A DNA stretch of 6,510 nucleotides, from assembly GCA_025774735.1 (NCBI GenBank), contig JALGZU010000382.1:1-6510 (forward strand), given 5' to 3'. Shown here one piece after another: positions 1 to 4,196 of the stretch (its first letter is position 1; the number at the start of each line of letters is the position of its first letter). Position numbers and translations under genes: made by a program. The notes under the pieces were generated by a model. The model searched no databases. It was given only the letters and a program-made list of their open reading frames with translations, and had not been told where the DNA came from. Origin of the DNA: a candidate division LCP-89 bacterium. GTDB taxonomy: Bacteria; Electryoneota; B3-LCP.

Positions 1-152
1 TCGTGAATTTCAATGTCTCCCTGGACCAGGTACGGTGATCCCGCCGCCGTCCAGGTGCCGGACACGTATCCGGGGGGAATGATGGTATCCGCTGAAGCGA
101 CCGAAACCGCCAGCGTAATCCATAGTAAAACGATGAGCATTTTCCTGGTCAT
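1..152 (-). CDS. Secreted protein N-terminus, probable parallel beta-helix (partial, cut by window edge)
   Basis: Fifty codons read from the ATG at 150-152 to the left edge with no stop, so the gene continues outside the window. Residues 1-21 form a signal peptide: a basic start (MTRK), a hydrophobic core (MLIVLLWITLAVSV) and an ASA cleavage motif before DTIIPPGYVSG. The mature start (VSGTWTAAGSPYLVQGDIEI) resembles the first rung of right-handed beta-helix proteins in which a line such as 'G-x-W-x-x-x-x-S-P-Y-x-V-x-G-D-I' leads to 'L-T-I-E-P-G'. The plus-strand gene at 4197 opens in a comparable way (GTLGPGSYIVTGHCTVDAGN). A purine-rich ribosome site (AGGAAAGGGG, 158-167) precedes the start. 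The gene has its own promoter and long leader (153-340). The fold and any sorting tail are inferred, because the rest is missing. Confidence 0.72.
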   Translation of the reverse strand, partial: MTRKMLIVLLWITLAVSVASADTIIPPGYVSGTWTAAGSPYLVQGDIEIH

Positions 153-157
153 TATAG

Positions 158-167
158 CCCCTTTCCT
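158..167 (-). promoter_or_regulatory. Ribosome binding site of the left-edge gene
   Basis: The minus strand reads AGGAAAGGGG, five bases before the ATG at 150-152. It supports this start, which is not part of any long complete reading frame inside the window. Confidence 0.6.
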
Positions 168-180
168 GTATAAAAGTCAA

Positions 181-228
181 AGAAGGCACCTCAAATCCTC
201 CTCACCCGAAGGATCTATAGTGCCTTCT
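181..228 (-). promoter_or_regulatory. Leader hairpin with UCGGGUGA loop, copy A
   Basis: The outer arms 181-189 and 220-228 pair perfectly (9 bp). The inner arms 195-199 and 210-214 pair as ATCCT/AGGAT around a 10-nt loop, UCGGGUGAGG on the minus strand. The matching element is at 2404-2453. A U-containing stretch (TTTGACTTTT) follows on the minus strand, so this may be the expression platform of the leader. Confidence 0.6.
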
Positions 229-311
229 ATATTTTAAGTCTAATCCTGTCAAACATGGCAACCGGCCTCCACAGCATGGGTCCGCCCGATTATGCATGAT
301 TCGGGAACCGC

Positions 312-340
312 AATATAACGAAGAAATCACCAAAAGTCAA
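312..340 (-). promoter_or_regulatory. Promoter of the left-edge gene (TTGACT-N17-TATATT)
   Basis: On the minus strand the -35 box TTGACT is at 335-340 and the -10 box TATATT at 312-317, with exactly 17 bases between. It lies just after the terminator of the upstream gene. The whole 58-nt block 312-369 recurs at 2563-2620 with four mismatches. Confidence 0.8.
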
Positions 341-371
341 GGGAGAATTATTTCTTTTCACTTTTGATAAT

Positions 372-399
372 AAAAGCGATCCCGAGATTTCGGGATCGC
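372..399 (-). terminator. Intrinsic terminator of the SBBP-repeat gene
   Basis: Arms 376-385 (GCGATCCCGA) and 390-399 (TCGGGATCGC) pair perfectly over 10 bp around a 4-nt loop. On the minus strand the hairpin is followed by TTTTATTATC. It sits about 40 nt after the TAG stop at 440-442. Confidence 0.85.
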
Positions 400-400
400 C

Positions 401-442
401 TTTACTGATTACTGATTGCTGATTGCTAACTGCTAAATGCTA
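401..442 (-). repeat. Heptamer array (YAGNANN)6 starting at the stop codon
   Basis: On the minus strand this 42-nt stretch divides into six 7-nt units: TAGCATT, TAGCAGT, TAGCAAT, CAGCAAT, CAGTAAT, CAGTAAA. The first unit begins with the TAG stop of the SBBP-repeat gene and the last abuts the GGCGATCC terminator. A related five-unit array follows the cytochrome gene (2652-2686). Confidence 0.75.
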
Positions 443-1528
443 CTTCATCAGCACCATCTTCCCTGATGCCATGAATTCCCCCGCCTCCAGCCGGTACACG
501 TACAGACCCGACGCCAATCCCGACGCATCGAACGTCACCTCGTGATACCCCGCCGAACGCCAGCCGTCCACAGCAAAACCTAATGACCTTCCGCCGATGT
601 CGAAGATCTCCAGCGTTACCCATGAAGCCACCGGCAACTCGATCTTAAACCTCGTCACCGGATTGAAAGGATTGGGATAGGGCCCTCGCAGGGCGAATTC
701 GTCGGGGATTGCGGATGGATTCTCTTTAATGCCGGTAGGCGCTATGCCCTGGCCCGATAGATCCACGGCCCAATCTCCGCCGTTGCTCTCTATGTAGAGG
801 GCATCAACATAGGCGACCGTATCATCTGGCGCGAAGGTAACCGTGATCTCCAGGCTGCTGTCCGGTAAAATGAGGTGGTTGGCCGGATTCCAGTCCGTGG
901 TGAAGATGGCCGTGCCGCAGTAGATATAGTGCAGCTCCAGCGTATCTATTCCTGCGTTGGAGATTGTTATCGGCAAATCCGCTTCTTCTCCGACCGTCAC
1001 CGTGCCGAAATCCAGCAAGGTTGCCGATAGTTCAAGGTCCGGTGACAGGTCGATGTACTTGATCGTGGCGTAGTCAGGACCCCATAACAACCCTGTGCTT
1101 CGGCCGGTCACGTAGATGTTGCCGGAGGCATCCAGGGTAATGGCATCGGCACGGTCATCTGCATTCCCCGGACCGTTGTAGCGGGCCACCCAGATCTCCG
1201 AACCGTTCGCAATATACTTGATGGTGGCGTAGTCATATCCTATTCCAACTCCTTGACTTTCCCCGGTCACAAAAACGTTGCCCGAGTCGTCCACGGCCAG
1301 GGCGTAGGCTCGGTCGAATCCGCTCCCAGAACCGTCGTAGCGGGCCGCCCACAGCTCGTTGCCATCCGGGTCATACTTGATGGTGGCGTAGTCACGCCCT
1401 GTTCCACTCCCTGTGCTTGGTCCGGTCACATAGACGTTGCCGGAGGCATCCAGGGCCAGGGCAGTGGCATATTCATAGTCGTTCCCCGGGCCGTTGTAGC
1501 GGGTTACCCACAGCGTGTCGCCGTTAAG
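440..1528 (-). CDS. SBBP-repeat T9SS cargo protein, C-terminal part (downstream of frameshift)
   Basis: The open stretch runs from the break near 1507-1528 to a TAG at 440-442. It is the continuation of the fragment at 1504-2355 and is probably not translated alone; the first in-frame start would be a GTG at 1429 inside a repeat. It begins in the middle of repeat 5/6 (GDTLWVTRYNGPGN) and contains propeller repeats 6-8. Next comes an Ig-like domain, roughly residues LELSATLLDFGTVTVGEEAD to WAVDLSGQGIAP, of the ASH/'choice-of-anchor' kind (L-D-F-G-x-V...V-T-F-A-P-D). The last ~85 residues are a T9SS type A-like sorting domain (YPNPFNPVT, GLYVYRLEAG, KMVLMK). With 22 nt restored, the whole gene would code for 645 residues. 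The protein would be exported and anchored or released at the cell surface. Its ligand is unknown. Confidence 0.85.
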   Translation of the reverse strand, partial: LNGDTLWVTRYNGPGNDYEYATALALDASGNVYVTGPSTGSGTGRDYATIKYDPDGNELWAARYDGSGSGFDRAYALAVDDSGNVFVTGESQGVGIGYDYATIKYIANGSEIWVARYNGPGNADDRADAITLDASGNIYVTGRSTGLLWGPDYATIKYIDLSPDLELSATLLDFGTVTVGEEADLPITISNAGIDTLELHYIYCGTAIFTTDWNPANHLILPDSSLEITVTFAPDDTVAYVDALYIESNGGDWAVDLSGQGIAPTGIKENPSAIPDEFALRGPYPNPFNPVTRFKIELPVASWVTLEIFDIGGRSLGFAVDGWRSAGYHEVTFDASGLASGLYVYRLEAGEFMASGKMVLMK

Positions 1529-2272
1529 TCAGAGCCGGTTCCACTCCCGGTGCTTGTCCCGGTCACATAGACGTTACCGGAAGCATCCACGGCCAGGGCC
1601 TTTCCTTCATCATAGCCGTTCCCCGGGCCGTTGTAGCGGGCCACCCACAGCTCGTTGCCGTCCGTATCATACTTGATGGTGGCGTAGTCAGTGCCCGTTT
1701 CAATCACGATGCTTCGGCCGGTCACGTAGACGTTGCCGGAATCGTCCAGGGCTAAAGCATAGGCATCGTCACTATCATTATCCGGGCTGTTGTAGTAGGC
1801 TACCCATAGCTGGTTGCCATCCTCATCATACTTGACGGTGGCGTAGTCAGCTCCAGTTCCAATCCCCCAGCTATAGCCGGTCACATAGACGTTGCCGGAG
1901 TCGTCCACGGCCAGGGCATAGGCCATATCGCTGGCGTTACCCAGGCCATTGTAGCGGGCCACCCACGCCGTGTCACCGTCCGGGTTATACTTGATCGTGG
2001 CGTAGTCGTATAGGCTGCTTCCGGTCACGTAGACGTTGCCGGAATCATCCATGGCCAGGGCATGGGCCGCGTCGAGACCATTTCCCGGGCTGTTGTAGCG
2101 GTCCTCCCAGACCGGGTTGCCGTCCGAGTCATACTTGAGGGTGGCGTAGTCATAGTCGGTTCCACTCCCCATGCTATAGCCGGTCACATAGACGTTGCCG
2201 GAGTCGTCCACGGCCAAGCCATAAGCCCCATCTTCATTGTTTCCCGGGCCGTTGTAGCGCGCCACCCAGTCT
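1050..2272 (-). repeat. Eight tandem SBBP propeller repeats, 159-bp unit
   Basis: Each unit codes for about 53 residues of the form W-V-A-R-Y-N-G-P-G-N ... D-D-S-G-N-V-Y-V-T-G ... D-Y-A-T-I-K-Y-D. The CAC marking the VTG codon boundary falls at 1109, 1268, 1427, 1564, 1723, 1882, 2026 and 2185. Intervals are 159, 159, 137, 159, 159, 144 and 159. The 144 interval is an in-frame loss of five codons. The 137 interval is a 22-nt loss that shifts the frame. Confidence 0.9.
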
Positions 2273-2355
2273 TCAATCGCCTCCTGCCCCTGCGCCGCAG
2301 GTTGCAAAGCCGCCAGCGTTCCCAGCGCCAGTGCTATAAAGATTATCCTGTTCAT
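1504..2355 (-). CDS. SBBP-repeat T9SS cargo protein, N-terminal part (ends at frameshift)
   Basis: Reads from ATG 2353-2355 to a premature TAA at 1504-1506. Residues 1-23 are a signal peptide (MNRIIFIALALGTLAALQPA, then AQGQ). Repeats 1-4 and most of repeat 5 of the beta-propeller follow, with the signature GNVYVTG and YATIKYD in each. SBBP repeats (seven-bladed beta-propeller type) usually form cell-surface or secreted propellers. The frame is correct through GTSTGSGTGSD and then reads LTATRCG and stop, where YATIKYD is expected. AAAGGAG at 2362-2368, six bases before the ATG, supports the start. The gene has its own promoter (2563-2591) and a leader of about 200 nt. Repeat units differ among themselves, so the array is not a recent amplification. 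Confidence 0.88.
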   Translation of the reverse strand: MNRIIFIALALGTLAALQPAAQGQEAIEDWVARYNGPGNNEDGAYGLAVDDSGNVYVTGYSMGSGTDYDYATLKYDSDGNPVWEDRYNSPGNGLDAAHALAMDDSGNVYVTGSSLYDYATIKYNPDGDTAWVARYNGLGNASDMAYALAVDDSGNVYVTGYSWGIGTGADYATVKYDEDGNQLWVAYYNSPDNDSDDAYALALDDSGNVYVTGRSIVIETGTDYATIKYDTDGNELWVARYNGPGNGYDEGKALAVDASGNVYVTGTSTGSGTGSDLTATRCG

Positions 2356-2361
2356 GCTAAT

Positions 2362-2368
2362 CTCCTTT
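2362..2368 (-). promoter_or_regulatory. Ribosome binding site of the SBBP-repeat gene
   Basis: The minus strand reads AAAGGAG, six bases upstream of the ATG at 2353-2355. Confidence 0.75.
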
Positions 2369-2403
2369 CAGGTATAAATCTGATAGTATTGTCCTTGTAT
2401 GGC

Positions 2404-2453
2404 AAAAAAAGCACGCCGAATCCTGTTCACCCGAAGGATCCAAAGTGCCTTTT
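2404..2453 (-). promoter_or_regulatory. Leader hairpin with UCGGGUGA loop, copy B (terminator-like)
   Basis: The outer stem pairs AAAAGGCAC with GTGCTTTTT (one G-U pair) and runs into seven T residues. The inner stem pairs 2420-2424 with 2435-2439 (ATCCT/AGGAT) around UCGGGUGAAC. Because it lies inside the leader, upstream of the start codon, it could act as an attenuator. Confidence 0.6.
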
Positions 2454-2562
2454 GTAATTCTACTTTAATGTTCTCTGACACGGCGACCAGCCTCCACAGA
2501 ACAGGTCTGCCCAAAGATAGCGTCAGATCACAGGGTAACCGTCCACATAGTTTGGGAGTTGT

Positions 2563-2591
2563 AATATAAAGAAGAAATCACCGAAAGTCAA
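2563..2591 (-). promoter_or_regulatory. Promoter of the SBBP-repeat gene (TTGACT-N17-TATATT)
   Basis: On the minus strand TTGACT is at 2586-2591 and TATATT at 2563-2568, with 17 bases between. Sequence and spacing are the same as at 312-340. Confidence 0.8.
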
Positions 2592-2619
2592 GCGAGAATT
2601 ATTTCTTTGCACTTTTGAT

Positions 2620-2650
2620 AAAAAAGCGACCCTGAAAACCTCAGGATCGC
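2620..2650 (-). terminator. Intrinsic terminator of the cytochrome gene
   Basis: Arms 2626-2635 and 2641-2650 pair with a single C-A mismatch around the loop AAACC. On the minus strand the hairpin is followed by six T. It lies 34 nt after the TAG at 2684-2686. Confidence 0.85.
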
Positions 2651-2651
2651 C

Positions 2652-2686
2652 ACTTCTAAATTCTGGCTCCTGACTTCTGTTTTCTA
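2652..2686 (-). repeat. Heptamer array (YAGNANN)5 starting at the stop codon
   Basis: On the minus strand the units are TAGAAAA, CAGAAGT, CAGGAGC, CAGAATT, TAGAAGT, then directly GGCGATCC. The first unit starts with the TAG stop of the cytochrome gene. Unit sequences differ from those at 401-442, but the YAG at positions 1-3 and the A at position 5 are kept in every unit. Confidence 0.7.
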
Positions 2687-3463
2687 TTTTAATAGCACCA
2701 TCTTCCCTGAGGCGCTATGATCTCCTGCGGTGATCCGGTAGATGTAGATCCCTGAGACTAATCCGCCAGCATCGATGCTGACGCTATGGCTGCCAGCGGG
2801 CATCGCCCCATCGAAAACCGTAAATACTTTTCTACCGCCGAAGTCATAAACCGACAGTTTCACAATTTCAGTTGTGGGCAGTGTGAATCTAACCGTCGTC
2901 TTCGCGTTAAACGGATTCGGGAAGGCACCCTCAAGAGCGAAAGTCGTCGGTGTAATACTCTGTCCATCCTGAGTTTCAGCACCCAGAACGGGCTCGATAC
3001 CTTCGATGGAAGAAATCAGCAGACCCTCGGCGTAGAGAAAGTTATGCACGCCGCGGCTGCCGTCGCTCACCACAAAGTCGTAGTCGAACTTCGCCTGGGC
3101 GTATTCAATCGAGGTCGTATCTGCTTGGGTTAACAGGGTCCCGAGGACGGCGAGGAGGCTGTCGATAGTCGTCTGAATCCCGAGGAAGTTATAGGAAGAA
3201 TCCGGGGGAATTTGCCCGTCGTGGCATCCCGGGCTGGCGCAGAAAAGGATATCCGGCTCGAGGGAGTGACCGGTGGAAACCGTATCCGGATTACCATAGG
3301 CGTTCGGCCACTGGTGGCACATCACGCAGGGTTCGGGCAGATACATTTCGTGGCAGCCATTGTTGTAGTTGTAGCCGGGCCATTCGAAGCCACCGTTGCC
3401 CAGACCCATTACCATCTCCTTCTGGGGGGAATGCGGTATATCTCCCACGACAGCTCCTTCCAT
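2684..3463 (-). CDS. Multiheme cytochrome c with T9SS tail, C-terminal part (downstream of frameshift)
   Basis: This is the continuation of the cytochrome begun at 4025. The frame is open from 3496; the ATG at 3461-3463 is probably not a real start. It contains CVMCH (residues 46-50 of this fragment) and CASPGCH (75-81), a CX4CH heme site. Between them is TGHSLEPD, where family members place a histidine ligand. The segment AKFDYDFVVSDGSRGVHNFL matches the 'D-G-S-x-G-V-H-N' motif seen near the end of multiheme cytochromes. Then comes a sorting domain (FPNPFNAKTT, GIYIYRITAG, KMVLLK). The product would be an exported, surface-located electron carrier. Removing one base near 3489-3492 gives a 446-residue protein. 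Its redox partner is not identifiable here. Confidence 0.85.
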   Translation of the reverse strand: MEGAVVGDIPHSPQKEMVMGLGNGGFEWPGYNYNNGCHEMYLPEPCVMCHQWPNAYGNPDTVSTGHSLEPDILFCASPGCHDGQIPPDSSYNFLGIQTTIDSLLAVLGTLLTQADTTSIEYAQAKFDYDFVVSDGSRGVHNFLYAEGLLISSIEGIEPVLGAETQDGQSITPTTFALEGAFPNPFNAKTTVRFTLPTTEIVKLSVYDFGGRKVFTVFDGAMPAGSHSVSIDAGGLVSGIYIYRITAGDHSASGKMVLLK

Positions 3464-4025
3464 GGAATGGCAATGTACCCATGGGCTGCCCCGTGGTCAG
3501 GAACGCTGCGGCGGAGCCGGCTTCATGGCATCTGGCGCACTCCAACTGCTGGGTTTGAACCGGCGCGGTCTGTCCATGCAGGGTTACGGACCATTCGCTG
3601 TAGAACTGACTGCCGGGCTGATCGTGACATTCACCGCAGAGTTCGGCGCTGTAATCGACGCCCGTCGTCTGCGGATGCGGGTATTCGTCGGTGGGACCGT
3701 GGCAGACTTCGCATTGGACGTTACGGAGCTCCAGCATCCCCAGCGTGTCTCCTGCGTAGAATAAATCGTCAAATCCGCCGTTGGCAAGACCTAAATCCCA
3801 ACCGGTCGTATGGCAGGGCAGGCAGGACTCATCCCATTGTAATTCCGGATGGCTATCGTAAGCAGCAGCATGAGAAGTCAGATTCCAGGGGAAAAACTCC
3901 TCGTCATGGCAGGCCTCGCAATGCGGTAAACTACCGTAAGCGCCGGTATACGACGGCTGTCCCGACGCGGACAGACCTGTGAGGAAAAATGCTGTGGATA
4001 TGGCCAAGTATTTCAAGCAAGTCAT
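3291..4025 (-). CDS. Multiheme cytochrome c, N-terminal part (runs out of frame near 3490)
   Basis: Starts at ATG 4023-4025. An in-frame ATG at 4076 is rejected because it lies upstream of the -10 box. Residues 1-23 are a signal peptide (MTCLKYLAISTAFFLTGLSA, then SGQ). Five CXXCH heme sites follow: CEACH 36-40, CLPCH 68-72, CEVCH 105-109, CGECH 130-134 and CARCH 163-167. CLPCHTTGW followed by NGGF, and CEVCHGPTDEYPHP, are typical of cytochrome c554-like multiheme proteins of the periplasm or outer surface. After FLTTG (about residue 179) the reading becomes arginine-rich and implausible up to a stop at 3291. The better frame is the one ending at 2684. A weak AAGGG (4034-4038) lies eight bases before the start. 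The gene is transcribed divergently from the beta-helix gene at 4197. Confidence 0.87.
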   Translation of the reverse strand: MTCLKYLAISTAFFLTGLSASGQPSYTGAYGSLPHCEACHDEEFFPWNLTSHAAAYDSHPELQWDESCLPCHTTGWDLGLANGGFDDLFYAGDTLGMLELRNVQCEVCHGPTDEYPHPQTTGVDYSAELCGECHDQPGSQFYSEWSVTLHGQTAPVQTQQLECARCHEAGSAAAFLTTGQPMGTLPFHGRSCRGRYTAFPPEGDGNGSGQRWLRMARLQLQQWLPRNVSARTLRDVPPVAERLW

Positions 4026-4066
4026 GGGAGCAACCCTTGTGGTAAGTTTTCGAAAGATACATTTAT

Positions 4067-4095
4067 AATATAGCAAATTTGATAAACCGCTGCAA
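4067..4095 (-). promoter_or_regulatory. Promoter of the cytochrome gene (TTGCAG-N17-TATATT)
   Basis: On the minus strand the -35 box TTGCAG is at 4090-4095 and the -10 box TATATT at 4067-4072, with 17 bases between. The predicted start of transcription near 4060 gives a leader of about 35 nt and rules out the upstream ATG at 4076. Confidence 0.7.
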
Positions 4096-4102
4096 GCAAA
4101 TA

Positions 4103-4119
4103 TTTTGAGAATCTCAAAA
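4103..4119. promoter_or_regulatory. Palindrome between divergent promoters (candidate shared operator)
   Basis: TTTTGAGA-A-TCTCAAAA is a perfect inverted repeat with 8-bp arms and one central base at 4111. It stands exactly midway between the two -35 boxes, with 7 bases from each arm to each box, and about 51 bases upstream of both predicted transcription starts. The position suits a dimeric activator acting on both genes. The regulator is unknown. Confidence 0.5.
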
Positions 4120-4126
4120 AATTGTC

Positions 4127-4155
4127 TTGGAATTCTGGATTTTATTTATTATATT
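4127..4155 (+). promoter_or_regulatory. Promoter of the beta-helix gene (TTGGAA-N17-TATATT)
   Basis: The -35 box TTGGAA is at 4127-4132 and the -10 box TATATT at 4150-4155, spaced by 17. The predicted leader is about 35 nt long and ends in the ribosome site GGAGG (4188-4192), four bases before the ATG. Confidence 0.68.
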
Positions 4156-4187
4156 GATACTCAAATCACGAGCGGATATCTAAATAT

Positions 4188-4192
4188 GGAGG
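4188..4192 (+). promoter_or_regulatory. Ribosome binding site of the beta-helix gene
   Basis: GGAGG lies four bases upstream of the ATG at 4197, slightly close but a full core match. Confidence 0.7.
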
Positions 4193-4196
4193 TTAC

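Larger units (their letters stand above)
153..311 (-). promoter_or_regulatory. Structured 5' leader, copy A (candidate cis-regulatory RNA)
   Basis: This is the transcribed leader between the promoter at 312-340 and the ATG at 152, about 150 nt. In RNA order it has a CCCGA/TCGGG stem (286-306), a 35-nt core (253-287) that matches copy B at 28 of 35 positions, an AT-rich linker, and a hairpin at 181-228. The core can form GACC...GGTT around a 15-nt loop containing CTGTGGAGGC. The hairpin has a perfect 9-bp outer stem (AGAAGGCAC with GTGCCTTCT) and an inner ATCCT/AGGAT stem. Its loop begins UCGGGUGA, as in copy B. TTTGACTTTT follows the hairpin, so it could also act as a weak terminator or attenuator. 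I do not recognise a known riboswitch consensus. The regulatory role is inferred from conservation and compensating changes. Confidence 0.55.
312..400 (-). repeat. Gene-boundary cassette, copy A (terminator plus promoter)
   Basis: An 89-nt segment from the GGCGATCC terminator hairpin through a T-rich spacer to the -10 box. It has the same length and order as 2563-2651. The 58-nt promoter half (312-369) matches at 54 positions. In the terminator half the stem changes in a compensating way (CCCGA/TCGGG here, CCTGA/TCAGG in copy B). Confidence 0.8.
2356..2562 (-). promoter_or_regulatory. Structured 5' leader, copy B (candidate cis-regulatory RNA)
   Basis: The leader of the SBBP-repeat gene runs about 200 nt from the promoter to the ATG at 2355. 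It has a CCCAAA/TTTGGG stem closing a longer loop than in copy A, then the 35-nt core at 2478-2512. Here GACC pairs with GGTC, where copy A has GGTT. A hairpin follows at 2404-2453 with loop UCGGGUGAAC, ending in GTGCTTTTTTT, which resembles an intrinsic terminator. Between it and the ribosome site is about 35 nt with no obvious structure. The common order with copy A, despite divergent linkers, suggests selection on the RNA rather than simple duplication. Confidence 0.58.
2563..2651 (-). repeat. Gene-boundary cassette, copy B (terminator plus promoter)
   Basis: 89 nt in the same order as 312-400: GGCGATCC hairpin, T tract, conserved AT-rich spacer (ATCAAAAGTGNAAAGAAAT), then the promoter. 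The 58-nt half 2563-2620 differs from copy A at four positions only. Confidence 0.8.

Noticed and set aside
150..189. Short upstream reading frame from a GTG (187-189) after GAGGAGG in leader A
   Set aside because: It has no early stop and runs out of frame into the gene. Copy B lacks the GAGGAGG and any matching frame.
13..237. Plus-strand 74-codon frame at the left edge
   Set aside because: It runs antisense to a signal peptide, through a ribosome site and a leader hairpin on the minus strand.
1253..1570. Plus-strand frame within the propeller repeats (and a similar one at 2062-2457)
   Set aside because: Repeat arrays with biased codon use generate open antisense frames. Each rung is explained by the minus strand.
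1050..2272. Regular repetition that might suggest a CRISPR or satellite array
   Set aside because: The unit is 159 bp, coding, and matches SBBP propeller repeats with divergence at variable codons. There are no short identical repeats with unique spacers.
3212..3982. Long plus-strand open frame (256 codons) opposite the cytochrome
   Set aside because: It is arginine-rich, has no domain or ribosome site, and lies antisense to clear CXXCH motifs and a signal peptide.
4025..4076. Earlier ATG at 4076 as start of the cytochrome
   Set aside because: It lies upstream of the TATATT box at 4067-4072 and puts 17 extra residues before a well-formed signal peptide that starts at 4025.
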